DNA of 64,000 nt from Allodiplogaster sudhausi (lineage: Eukaryota; Nematoda; Chromadorea; Rhabditida; Diplogasteridae), in the NCBI GenBank assembly GCA_945643635.1, contig CALZFC010000256.1:1878001-1942000 (forward strand), given 5' to 3'. The translations under genes and the position numbers were made by a program. A model generated the notes under the pieces. That model was not told the origin of the DNA. It was given only the letters and a program-made list of their open reading frames with translations, and searched no databases. Shown one piece after another: positions 48,290-59,299 of this stretch (its first letter is position 1; every line of letters starts with the position of its first letter).

Positions 48290-48415
48290 ATAATAATCAT
48301 AATGCGTGTCCTGGTCGGGTTCACGGTATACTCGCCGTTGATGATCCACATGAGACCGTATCCCTTGCCGCACTCAATTGGCGGAAAGTACTCGCCGTTC
48401 AGGGATGCGAAATTA
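48290..48415 (-). pseudogene. fragment of fibrinogen-related gene last exon
   Basis: Encodes FASLNGEYFPPIECGKGYGL and NGEYTVNPTRTRIMI, nearly identical to the last exon of the intact gene at 54173-54326. The upstream GGWW motif and all other exons are absent. A small duplication (ATAATCATAATCATAATG) is seen near the end. Confidence 0.8.
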
Positions 48416-48504
48416 TTGATCATCAAAAATTTTACCTTAAAATCTTCTCTCGCCACCTCAGGTGATGAATGGAGTGTGAAAACAAAGGAACTAGCAAGCG
48501 AAGA

Positions 48505-48585
48505 GCTGATGAAGGAGCAGAACGGGAAGAGCCAGCCGCATGGCGCTAGGGAAGGCAGCAGGAACGAGAGTGACAGGCAGCAATA
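48505..48585. repeat. dispersed repeat shared with 44519-44602
   Basis: See the partner entry. The two copies are similar over about 75-80 bp. Confidence 0.55.
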
Positions 48586-49410
48586 ATTGCAGCGTTACGA
48601 GCCGAGGTTCTTTGTACTCTTCATTCGACCATTCTGGAAAATACTTGATAACCTAGCACTCGCTTTTGAGAGATTTTTGTTCTGTTTTCATGTACATACA
48701 TAGATATTCGGTGTATTTTCAACACTGTCGTTCGTTTGTTTCACTTCGTAGTATTCACGCACAGAGAGAGAGACAGCCCAATAAAAAAAGGGAGAATTTC
48801 TGCGAGAAGGCAGATGTATGCACATATATATACTGCAGTGAACATCTTGCAATCGCGTTGTTAAGGAGCAGACAAATTCTAAGTATAATCAAAAAGTGGT
48901 CAGTCCAGCAGAGTGGACGCTCGCTGCCTCTCTAATTGTAAGCCAATTGATTGGATATTCGTCCCTTTTCTTTCTTTCACACCATCTCTCTCACTCTATC
49001 TCTACGTCTCTCTCTATTTTCCCTTCCTTGCTCACTCGGACCCTCTTAAGTTTTTTGTCCTGTTTTAGTATCCTGTTTCCTCAGTAAACTTTTTCTAGAC
49101 ATTTTTCCTATTACTTTATATAAAGAACGAAGCTTTTAAAATATTTTTTATCTAATACAATAATAAAAAAGAGAATACAATACAATTCCACAGTGGCCTC
49201 TGAGAATCCAATCAAATTCTTTCGAGTAGAGCTTAGTCGCGCTGTGGTGTGCGGCTCCAAGAGTTGAATTAGCTTTTTCCCGCCTGAGCTTCTGAGACGG
49301 ATGCGCAATCTTAGAGAATCTCCGTATAAATTGATGATATTTTTAATGAGTGAAGAACATACCAAAATCTTTCAAAAATGGCAAGAAGAAACGAACATTT
49401 TCCTTCTATA

Positions 49411-50990
49411 GTTCAGCAAGCTTGTGCAAGTCCGCTCACCATTTCTTGCGCATTCACATTAGATAATGGAATTCTCCCTCCCTTCTCAACCCCTACTTCT
49501 CGCTCTCCTTTTAATTTTGTCTTTGCTAGACATGAAATATGCCGAGCTATAGAGACCTGGTCCAATAGTTCTTGCATTACCCCTGATCATTTCAATATTA
49601 GATTTATTAAAAACCTTGCTATACCGATCAGCGAGTCTCTGGAATTTATTTTTAATTTCTCACTCGTTTCATCGACTGTACCTAGCATTTGGAAACACTC
49701 TATTGTAGTCCCCATTAAGAAAAAGCCTCCTTTCTCTGATCCCACTAACTATCGGCCCGTTTCTATCACGTGTATGTTTTCTAGACTATTTGAGAAGCTT
49801 ATTTGCCGTAGACTGTCTTCGTGGTGTGATCTTAATAATATTTTACCAGACGAACAATTTGGTTTTCGTCGTAAACGTTCTATAGAGTTCCAATTATTAG
49901 ATTACTTAGAACGCTGGACCCATTCTTTGCACCAAGGACATGCCACAGACAGTGTATCCTTCTTGATAACCGATCTTTTGCTGTTCGTGTAGGTAGAACT
50001 CTTTCAAGCCCCCGTCCTGTCATAAGTGGTATCCCTCAAGGCACCGTTATTGGCCCCCTCCTCTTCATCATTTACACTGCCGACCTCCCTCCTCTAGTAT
50101 CTGCTCAGGGTGCAACTTCTCGCTGCTTTGCGGATGATCTTAAAATATTTCGGTCTTTTCCTTCGTCTCACAACAATCCCGATCTCCAGTCTCTCTTTGG
50201 GCTGACACATGGCAGCTTCCCCTTGCTCCTGATAAGTGCTTTGTCTTGCATATCGGTAGAACTAATCCGCGAATTGCTTATACGCTTAGTGGCACTCCTC
50301 TCTCTTCCATCGTTTCCATTCGCGATCTTGGCATTATTATCGATGACCGCTTATCGTTTTCTCTTCATTGTAATAAAATAGCCAATTCTGCCCTCGCAAA
50401 GGCATATCTTATTCTTCGGGCTCTCCGCACTTGTAACAAGAGTGTACTCTTATCTGCCTACACTATCTACGTACGCTCCATACTAGAAAACTGTACTACT
50501 GTCTATTCTCCCCATTTATTAAAAGATATCCGCGTTTTAGAAAAAGTCCAGAATTACTTTACCCGCGTTATTTTCCGTCGATGTTATGGCTATTCAGCAT
50601 TATCCGTCCCTCCTAGTGAGGAAAGGAACCGCATCCTCTCCCTCCCTTCTCTTAAAGCGCGTCGGGAAGATTTTGATTTCACATTGGCTCGTCGCCTCAT
50701 ATTTGGTCATAGAAAACTGTCCCTTAGTCACCCCTATCACTTTTATTTCCGTAATTCCCGAACTCGTGGCCTCTCGTTTAAATTAGCTTACCCAACAAGT
50801 CGATTGAAAGCTCGGTCTCATTCCTTCTTTATCCGTGCCGCGAAGCTATTCAATTCTATTGCCAGCAATAAGCCTTCGGTTGTTTTATGAACTGTACAAT
50901 TTATATTCATTTTCATTCATTTTATTTATTTTAACTCGCTAAATTTTACCTCCACGTATCACTAAGGTGTGCGTAAATAAAGTATAAGTA
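49411..50990 (+). mobile_element. 5'-truncated non-LTR retrotransposon (LINE, Jockey/CR1-like)
   Basis: Reverse-transcriptase motifs in order: NYRPVSITCMFSRLFEKLI, QFGFRRKRS, ISGIPQGTVIGPLLFIIY, CFADDLKIF (the FADD catalytic box), VSIRDLGIIIDDRLSF, and a C-terminal region with ILENCTTVYSPHLLKDI and LEKVQNYFTR, the pattern of Jockey/CR1-type elements. The coding region is split by frame changes near 49985 and near 50230 (a partial frame at 49990-50210 links the two long ones) and ends in TGA at 50888-50890. No endonuclease or first ORF: 5' truncated. The codons before about 49411 belong to host unit B. The 3' end is near the AATAAAGTATAAGTATATG stretch (50976-50994). Confidence 0.85.
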
Positions 50991-51489
50991 TATGCAGACT
51001 TGGCATGGCGGTTGGCATCGGTGTCTGCGGAAGAATCAGAGGAAGCGCCCGAAGTACATTCTTAGGATGATGTTGAGGTCGACTTCAACGATCGTGAACG
51101 AGCAGGTTTTCCCAGTTTCGATTTTCGTTCAGTTTCTCGTCCTTCAAGACTTCGATGCACAAGAGATCTGGAGCGTGGCCACGTAACATCTATAAAAGTA
51201 AGGGTATAAAACCATTTCTTATTGTTATCTTAGTTAGAATGGTAAAATCAGAACAAGCCGCACTCACTCATCTCTCGGGTATTTAGAGTTCCTCAACTTA
51301 GTCTTAGAAATTTCGCACCATCACTCCCGCTACACCACCAGAACTCCATGTGTGTATGTAAATATGTACAAATTACATCTTTAAAGTCGCCAGCCCTCCC
51401 TCTCAACTCCCGGAGCGCCCGGAATTTTATATTATTTATTTTCTTCTATTAACTCTTTTCTTTTCTTTTCTTTTCATCCATTGTCTTTT

Positions 51490-51720
51490 TTATCTTTCAA
51501 ATAGCCACATTTTCCCATTTTGCAGAATAAGGAGAATCTCCGCAGTCTTTGGCAACATAATCCAAGTAAAATACCGCAATATCTAAGGGCAAACTGACCG
51601 AATGTAGATGCGCAAAGATGTTCATGATTATGTCAAAGAGAGGAGTTGTCGGTGGCAGATGTATGCTGTCATGAACGTCTTGAAGTCGCCGTGTATGGGC
51701 GAGGAAGAAAATAGCCGATG
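51490..51720 (-). pseudogene. unit B copy of the unrecognised gene, interrupted
   Basis: One recognisable exon (about 51712-51595) equals the unit C exon starting near 53504 but has a stop in the unit C reading frame (TGACATAATC). The remaining exons are separated by the LINE insertion or absent. Confidence 0.4.
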
Positions 51721-52244
51721 AAGAGGACGAGTCGAATGGAACTGAGCCGGTTCGGTCCGACTCGCTCAATCAATGGCCTCGCTAGTCTGACGCCGATCTC
51801 CCTCCCTCTATCTCTTGTCCTCTCAGTTTTCGAAGCTCTCTCATCCTTCACGCTTTCATTCTACAGCAGTCTACTCCCTCCACCAGCTCTATGCTCAACT
51901 CCCCACTCCCCTCTCATCCACCTTTAAAGTGCAGGATTATTGCATATATATGTGATGACACACTACATTCTAGGTCCATCCTTCTCCAAATTTTCTCGTA
52001 ACAAAATGATAGTGTTTTCTATGAATATGAGATATTTATGTTTTTTTTTAAAATCATAATAGTAAAACTGGTGTGAAGTCGTTCAAGTGGGATGCTGGCT
52101 TAGGCTCGGCTTGTGGCCTATGTAATAACGAATCATTTAATTGTAAATAATGAAGGAAAGTAACTTAAAATTTTGTAATTGTAACCGACCTTTATCCACT
52201 TTTCATTCATAGAAAAGTCAGAGGCATCTGTACATATGTATGTA

Positions 52245-53970
52245 CATACATACATATGCTGCAGTGAACATATTGCAATCGTCTAGTAGGGTTAAAAATG
52301 ATACGTTAAAAGTAATTGGTCAGTCAAGCAGAGTTGACGCCCTCTGCCTCTCTAATTGCAAGCCAATCGCCTGGACAGCCGCCGTTCTCTTTATCTCACC
52401 ATCTCTCTATCGCTCTTTCTCTCTGTCTCTCTGTATCTTCCATACAATTGCTCACTCGAACTCTCTGAAGAATTCTTGTCTTGATTTCCTTTTTCCTCAA
52501 TCAGTTTCCTCTTGACACATGAATACTCTTTGGAAAAAATTTTCCTATTACATTATATGTATCGATATAAATGTACGACGAGTTCGTTTTTTTATCAAAC
52601 ACATAATAATTACAAATACAATACGGTATAATTATCTTCTTCCGCGTCTCTCTGCCTGTTAAACACAATGGAAACTTGCGCTTAGTATGATCGAAACCGA
52701 GCACGTCGGACAATTTTCCCGCTTGAGCTTCCGAGAAGGATGGGCAGCTTCAGGTTTTCCTGAGCGAAGTTAGTCTAAATAGAAATTGATTTTTTTTCGT
52801 AATGAATGAAGAAAATTGCCTAACTCCTTTAAAATAGGCAACATGAAACGAAAATATTCTTTCTTATAGTTAATTAGCTTTTTTACTATTTCTCACCGTG
52901 CGGGAAGACCTTGCTGACGGTATCTATCAGCTGATCTGCGTGCTCCTTCTTCGGCGGTTCTGAAAAGAATTGAACGGAGATAGATGATGTCTATCCTCGT
53001 TGGACGAGCAGCCGTCCGCTGGGGAGCCGTCCGATTCGGTGTGGTGACCATCCGGGATGAGCATGTCAACTCTAATGAAATTCCACCTCGCGAAATCTAG
53101 ATATTCCATCTGCAATACAAATGTAATATGCAAGCTGACGATATTAATGTCAAAATTTCGTTCTTGGATGGATATCGAACAATGGAATCAAAACATTGTT
53201 CTTAGCTTGGCTTCGAACCTCAGTCTGCTGGACGGTCCATCCCTTTTGCCTTAGTCCCTTTTTCGTGTATTCATGCACCGTGTTCTGAAATCGGAAAACA
53301 TATCTAATGGACATTCAAAAATGGAGAAAAAAAACCTAATAAATGTGAAATATCGCAATATCCAATGGAAAACTGACCGATTGTGAGAGGTACAAAGATG
53401 TATGCGATTGTGACGCCGGGAGTTGTCGGTGGCAGATGTATGCTGCCATGAACGTCTTGAAGTCGCCGTGTATGGGCGAGGAAGAATATAACTGAAGATG
53501 AAGAGGCGAATACAACTGAGCCCCTCCAATCAATGACCTCTTTGCTCTGACGCCCATCTCCCTCTTTCTCTTCTCCTCTCTCGCATTCCTATGCTCTCTC
53601 ACCTTTCACTCTCTCATTCTCTAGCAGACTGCTCCCTCCACTATTTCTATGCTCTTTTCCCTCCCCACACGCCTCTTATCCACCATGTAAAGAACCTTCA
53701 AACAGCAGTATGATTGCATATACGAAGAATAAAGGCGGTCTTGATCCATTATCTTCCCAGCTTTCGTGTGCACCTCGTAATAAAAGTTATTTATGCATAA
53801 AAAAATCATAATTATAGTAGCAAAATTGGGATCAAGTCGTCCAAGTGGGGTTGCCGACGTGGCCCCTGCTTGTGGCCTGTATAATGACGGTAAAGCAAGC
53901 AATCATTCGAGGCAAACATTCACATTCTCACTCATTGTCAGTTCAATAAAGCCGCTAACAAGACAATCTA

Positions 53971-54016
<46 letters not shown>

Positions 54017-54170
54017 ATCTGCTTCTCTCTCTCTTCTTTCGTTATCTATCTCTCTCTCTTTCTCTCATTCTCTCTCTCTCTCTTTCGCTCTCTCTTTTCT
54101 TTCTATCTCTATTTCTCTCAGTCTCTCACTCTCTCTCTCTCCCTCTTTCTATCTCTTCCTTTTCTTTCCA
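52245..54170. repeat. tandem segmental duplication, unit C
   Basis: Landmarks: CTGCAGTGAACAT (52259), AAGTCGCCGTGTATGGGCGAGG (53459), TCGTCCAAGTGGGGTTGCC (53839) and a CT block followed by the fibrinogen-related gene. Spacing between the last two landmarks is 380 bp in both A and C. Confidence 0.8.
52928..53504 (-). CDS. unrecognised gene in unit C, best-preserved copy
   Basis: Three minus-strand exons with matching phases: about 53496-53380 (SSPIHGDFKTFMAAYICHRQL...), 53286-53217 (NTVHEYTKKGLRQKGWTVQQTE) and 53109-52928 (MEYLDFARWNFI..., stop near 52928, or a donor after ...FIR at about 53072). Codon bias favours this frame here, while the A and B copies have stops in it. No signal peptide or known domain seen; a 5' exon is not identified. 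An alternative frame (LAHTRRLQDVHGSIHLPP) is open in all three copies of the first exon. Which frame is real is unresolved. Confidence 0.35.
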
Positions 54171-54172
54171 CC

Positions 54173-55714
54173 CTAATCCCTCCTAATCATAATGCGAGTC
54201 CTCGTCGGGTTCACGGTATACTCGCCATTGACGATCCACATGAGACCGTAGCCGTTGCCATACTCAATCGGCGGAACGTACTCGCCGTTCAGGGATGCGA
54301 AGGCACAGTTGCGCAGCCACCAGCCGCTGCAAAACTAGGAGGCCTTCCTCGTGATTGAACCTTGGTTCGTTCAACTGGAACGCCTACAACTTAACCACTA
54401 CGCTAACATACCCGAGATGGTAGTCGGTGACACAGCGCGGCGTCGGGTCGTTGACACGGTCGACCGTGGAGAAGGCGGCGCCGTCGCTGCACGACAAGTC
54501 ATACCAGCCCGTGCTGGCGTTCCCAGCGGGCGACCAGCCAGAGTACGAGAAGTGGCCCGCGTACTTGGCAGATTCTGGCTCGATCTGAGTGAGAAGAGAG
54601 ATAGATAGAGAGAAAGAGATAGAGAGAGAGAAAGAATGTGAGAAAGAGAGGAAGAGAGAAAGAGAGGGAGAAAAGTAAGAAAGAGACAGGGAGAGAGAGT
54701 GAGAGTGAGAAAGCTATAGAGGTAGTACCTAAAGGTAGAGAGAACAACAGAGGCATGGAGGTATGCATGGAATATAAACAAGAGAAAAAGATAGGAAAAC
54801 TATGAGAGATATGAGAGAAGAAGAGATGCGGAGAAGGCGAGAGAAAGAGAGACGAACCGAGAAGATGTAATCGCTCCAGTAGTAGTCGTTGGCGTGTTCA
54901 CTGCCAGGCGCACGGTCACCCCACAACTCGAAGCGCATCGTCACATTCGAAGAGGCGAGGCGAGAGAGAGCGGCCAGGCCAAGCCAGTAGGAGGAGTACT
55001 TGAGAGAGGGAGAGAGAGAGATAGGGAAGTTAGAGATAGAAACGGAGGGAGAGAGAGCGAGAGTGATATAACGAAAGATATAGAGGGGAAAGTAAGGAGG
55101 ATTGCACGGGGGAAATTGTCAAAGATTAAAGTTGAATAACATAGTAAAAGTTGTAAATATTGAAAAGTATTGCGAAAAATAGAAAAGAAAGAGAAGAAAA
55201 CCTGTGGATTGCCGAAGCCGACCTTGTAGTCGAGCCACGTGCGATTCCAGAAGGACTCGCGGCCGTCGTCGCGTCTGAATAGAGAATCAACATTTTATTT
55301 TTTTTATTGCAAAAAAAATTTAAACAAAAAATTAACCGGTGTTTCCCTTTGATCTTGTACTTTTTATACAACAACGACAAAAAATTTCGCTGCTTGATTG
55401 GAGATAAAAGTTGGCCAAAAATGTGCTGCTTTTATTTTGTTCTTGATTCACCGAAAAATATATCTCATGGTCAGTGGATTCTTCAATCTCACTGTCAGAA
55501 TGGTGTTTTTTTCATTTGAGTTCTCAAACAAACAATGAGATAAAAAATATAAAGATTACGTTTATTATATATTTTATATCTCTATATAAAGGATTAAAAT
55601 TGTTGTTTAAAAAACCAACTTCTGAACAAGTGTCCATGTTTCGTTAGCGCTTGTCTGGATGCAGTTGAGACGTGTTGGCTGGCCATCGATGTTCACACTT
55701 TGCCAGGATCTGAG

Positions 55715-55767
<53 letters not shown>

Positions 55768-55986
55768 TAGCGCGAAAGAAAGAAACAGAGAGAGAGAAAG
55801 GGAGAGAGCGTGAGGTAAAAGGAGAGACAGACAGACAGACAGACAGAGGCCGAGGAGGATAAGGAGCTACCTGAATCCTCCTTCCCGTGCCAGCTGCGAG
55901 CAATCGCGCAGTTCCTCTGAAGTAGCAGCTGGCTTTCCAGCCAAAAAGAGGACGAGTGAGAGAAAGAAAGAGGACGGTGACATCAT
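54173..55986 (-). CDS. secreted fibrinogen-related protein (fibrinogen C-terminal domain)
   Basis: Six phase-checked exons on the minus strand: 55986-55871, 55709-55620, 55274-55202, 54998-54858, 54584-54412, 54326-54173; 248 aa. The start ATGATG opens a signal peptide (SFFLSLVLFLAG), then DCSQLAREGGF. Fibrinogen-domain hallmarks in order: TRLNC, TWTLVQKRDDGRESFWNRTW, YKVGFGNPQ, YWLGLAAL, YDLSCSDGAAFSTVDRVNDP, RCVTDYHLGGWWLRNC, and ASLNGEY...TRTRIMIRR. The FSTVDRVND segment corresponds to the calcium-binding loop, although the spacing is divergent. Family role: secreted or extracellular lectin-like recognition (ficolin/FREP class), possibly immune; the ligand is unknown. Intron 5 is 85 bp and consists almost wholly of a tRNA-like sequence. 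Unit A holds a fragment of the last exon, so the gene lay in the duplicated segment. Confidence 0.85.
54340..54411 (-). other. tRNA-like (SINE-head) sequence forming intron 5 of the fibrinogen-related gene
   Basis: Read on the minus strand, the intron starts GTATGTTAGCGTAGTGGTTAAG. TTAGCGTAGTGG (54406-54395) is an A box; GGTTCAATC (54361-54353) is a near B box about 33 bp further. Only about 26 bp remain before the acceptor TTTTGCAG. Donor GTATGT and acceptor are canonical, and exon phases across it are perfect. Confidence 0.6.
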
Positions 55987-57099
55987 CGTTCTGAATTTAA
56001 ATTATACGCCTGAATTATAGAGTGGGGGGGGGGGGTAAATGTGAGATGTATACGAGGGAGCGAAAGATGGGTTTGGAGGGTGGAGGTGGTTTATTGGCAG
56101 TGCGCGGCACAGAAGCACCGGGTTATGCACAATAGTCGAGTTGCCTTGTGGTTGCTGTTCGTCTTATCTCACAGAGAGAGAGAGAGAGAGAGACAGAGAA
56201 AGAGAAAGAGAGAGTGAGAGAGGGAGACAGTTAGAGAAGACGAAAGATTGTGAGGGAAGTAGAATGAGACGGTAGAGAGAGAGAGAAGGAGAAGGCACCC
56301 ATTCTTTAATTTTCATTTACGACCATTTTCTAGGCCTGACGATACCGCTGCCGTGTGAATGATTGATTGGCACGCCAAGGCAAAAGTTTTATAAGATGAC
56401 GATTGAGACAGATAGAGAGAGAGGAAATAATGGAAAGAAAAAGGGTTGAGAAGCTGACCATGAGAGAGATAGAGAGAGAGAGAGTGACAGAGAAAGACAA
56501 AGAGAGAACATAATCATTTAAGAAGGATACATTATGCAAGCTGAATGGTCTTGCAATGTTTTGAAGATAAAATTTTTAACAAATTATTATTTTTTATTAT
56601 TGCTATACAGTCAGATGTGCTTGAAGGATCATAGAAATTCTACTCCATTTCGCAAAGGAAAACAACAATCGTTTTTGACATTTCTCTCTCTCTATTATTA
56701 TCGTAAATGTAATGTGTAAAGTGAAACAGCGTTGCGGTTACACATTCAGCTGCAAAGAGTTGAGTGATTATTGATAATAAATGTTCTGACAAAGACAATC
56801 TGAAATATATTTTCTTGTATTGATTGTTTGATTGTGAGAGACACATTCTTTTGAATGATGGTGCAGAAATAACTAGATGGTCTTCCAGCTTCCACCAAAT
56901 ATGAATCATCATTAATACGCTGGCATACAAGAGGATTTGGTTTTGAATAATGCATGCCATTTATTACATTCGACATTCCACAGAGTCTCAAAAAGCAAGT
57001 CTGCCTGCCTGCTTGTTCACAATTATGAAATTGTTTCCCAAAGGCGTAAGCCTATGAGAGTGAGTGAGGGCGAGAGGGCAAGACAGAGAGCGAGAGAGG

Positions 57100-57133
<34 letters not shown>

Positions 57134-57549
57134 CAGAGACAGAGTAGGGGAGAGACGGAGAGGCAGAGTAAGGGAGAGAGACAGACATCGAGAGAGAATG
57201 AGAGAGGGGAATGATATATTCAAGGATAGACAAAGGACGTTCAAGAGAAATGAGAAAGAAGGAAAATCATAACGATACATGACTCAATCAAATTCCTGTA
57301 TAATAATTGCATTTGACAACGAAGAGCCAAGAAATCAGATTCGAGGGCCATAAAGGGAAATATTCCAGAGAATCGAAAAGCCACCATTGCTCTCAACCAT
57401 CCAAAGAAAATGTAAGCCAATTTTCTCGTTTAACTTTCTTTATTATATATATTTATTTAAGTATATACATAATTTGAAAGGATAAAGGAGAGAAATGTTG
57501 AGAGAGAGAAATAAAGCATTAGGGAGTAAGAGAGAGAGAGAGAGAGAAA
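55987..57549. other. intergenic region between fibrinogen-related gene and secreted-protein module
   Basis: GA-rich tracts (56172-56290, 56410-56510, 57060-57200) and AT-rich unique DNA. The open frames over the GA tracts are Arg/Glu artefacts. No exon supported. The fibrinogen-related promoter should lie just right of 55986; no clear element seen. Confidence 0.5.
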
Positions 57550-58253
57550 ATGAGAGAAGAAGTTACATTTCTTCTGATCAGGACGAAACTGTCTACTCTC
57601 TTCCTCGTTTTCTGCGTGGTCTTTGCTGTCTCAGCATGGGACTCGGAGGACGATGTTCGTCTTTCTATTCATTCATTTATTATCGATTACTTTTCATTTG
57701 CAGCATTTAAAATTAGTGTTAATTATATCTAAAAGTGGATTTATTTTCACTTAAAAATGGAATTTTTTGTACCTTGCTATTGCTTGGCTCATAAATTCCA
57801 GAGCGATATGCTGCAACATCAGAGAAGCGCGCGGAATAGTGGGTGGACCCGCGAGGAGCGTGTGGAGGTCAGTGTATTTTCTGTAATGGCGGGAGGTTTG
57901 ATGAAAGAAGAATCATAGACAGAAAAGAACTGAAAATGCATTAATTACTAACTTAATAAGTGATTAAAGGAGGGCTAACCTCAACCACAACCTATTTCAA
58001 TTTTCCAGACCATTCTAGCCTCGTCCCTCTAAAACTGAACTTGTATAGGCAAAAAGAGAGCGACTTCAAGGTTGAGCTATTTGATCCTTAAAAGAAATGA
58101 ATGAAATAAAAACCTACTTTTTAGGACTGCAAGAAATGGAAGAAGGCGACGATCAACTTTCCAGACGCGCCGCGAATTCGAGAGGCTTATAACAAAAGAA
58201 ATTGTGACGATATCTTGAAGAATCAAGCAGACACGACGACGTCCACGGCCTAG
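57550..58253 (+). CDS. small secreted protein, module gene a (intact copy)
   Basis: Three exons, phases all 0: 57550-57654, 57802-57867, 58125-58253 (TAG); 99 aa. The signal peptide has a short charged start then LFLVFCVVFAVSA, with predicted cleavage before WDSEDD. The mature protein is short, polar and charged. The last exon carries the module-family core DCKKWKKATINFPDAPRI...Y, a later Cys, and a Thr-rich tail. Gene b at 62098 shares (D/E)C-x-KWK-x-A-x2-NFPDAP-x-I-x3-Y and a second Cys, so the two are related. No known domain recognised; a role in secretion, defence or the environment is only a guess from size and leader. AATAAA at 58372-58377. Confidence 0.7.
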
Positions 58254-59233
58254 GCATTTTCATATACACCCCACCCTCTCCCCTCCTCTCCATCACTACT
58301 AATGCAAGAGTTAATTCTTCTGCGCTTTTTTTTATTGCTTCTGTTTAGTATTCCCATTCAAATGCCAGTCGAATAAAGCAGATTCTAACTACGATTAAAA
58401 AAATTGAAGAACACCGGCCTAGAGTCAGAAAGGAGGGGTTTGTTCTTACTGGGGCTGCTCTGATAACATTTCTTGACGATGGAGAACTGCAACTAAGATA
58501 AAGATTAAGTTGTATCGAATGGCACATCATTGAATTAATCCATAATCTGGCTCATGCATATGAAATGTTTAGAGTTTTGTGAAATCAATTTTTGGCTTTA
58601 AAATTTTGTTTCGTAATTCGAAAACGCCGTCTTTGGTTATGACAGACGTTTCAATGATGTTCAACAAATTCAATTTTTTATTCTTTGGAAGATTAAAAAA
58701 ACATTTTACAATGGACCAGTCGATAGTCAAAGGCGGATCACAATGCATAATGGATTTATTCATTTATTTTGTGAATGCCAATGTAATTCTATCTATTTGA
58801 AAGGAGGTTTTCCTTACTTTTTCCCCTTCTAGCTCTTTTTCTCATTCCTGTTTTAGTTCCCCGATAGAGTTTCGATAAGACTAAATCGTTGCAGAATCAT
58901 TAACATTCCAGAAAATAATGGCCTGAGCCATACCACTGGTGAAAAAAGACATTGGCCCAAGGGAGAACAACGGGCTATGAAATGTATATAAAATGTAGAC
59001 AGACACAGAATCCGGCACCTAGCAACTAATAAATACGTCTTCCCCCAAAGTTAGTAAGTTTTCTAATTTCGTTCTTCAACAGATTAAAAAAGAAAAGGTT
59101 TCCTTACTTAAATCCACTAATTTTAGCGTTTGTGAGCAACCGAGTTCTATTAATATGTAACTAAACTTTGCCGTTATTGACAAAGAGAGATGGAGAGAAA
59201 AAAATAAAGAAGGAGACAGGGGAAGAGAATTAA

Positions 59234-59273
<40 letters not shown>

Positions 59274-59299
59274 AGAAGTTAACTATACCAACCGTCAGG
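58254..59299. other. spacer between gene a and gene b in module 1
   Basis: AT-rich spacer homologous to 60943-62097, with a (GA)n run (59238-59270). A TATA-like ATGTATATAAAATGTAG lies at 58981-58997. No additional gene. Confidence 0.5.
58372..58377 (+). terminator. poly(A) signal of module gene a
   Basis: AATAAA 119 bp after the stop. Confidence 0.5.

Larger units (their letters stand above)
46600..48450. repeat. tandem segmental duplication, unit A
   Basis: Shared landmarks with units B and C in the same order: CTGCAGTGAACAT (46611), the (T)CTCTGAGAATC(T/C)AATCAAATTCTTTC block (also in B), AAGTCGCCGTGTATGGGCGAGG (47634), and TCGTCCAAGTG...TTGTGGCCTGT (48014). It ends in a fragment of the fibrinogen-related gene's last exon. 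Confidence 0.8.
48822..52150. repeat. tandem segmental duplication, unit B (interrupted)
   Basis: Landmarks: CTGCAGTGAACAT (48833), the GAGAATC(C)AATCAAATTCTTTC block (49200), AAGTCGCCGTGTATGGGCGAGG (51685) and TCGTTCAAGTGGGATGCTGG (52081). The first-to-second gene landmark distance is about 1.7 kb longer than in A or C, explained by the retrotransposon at about 49411-50990. Confidence 0.75.
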
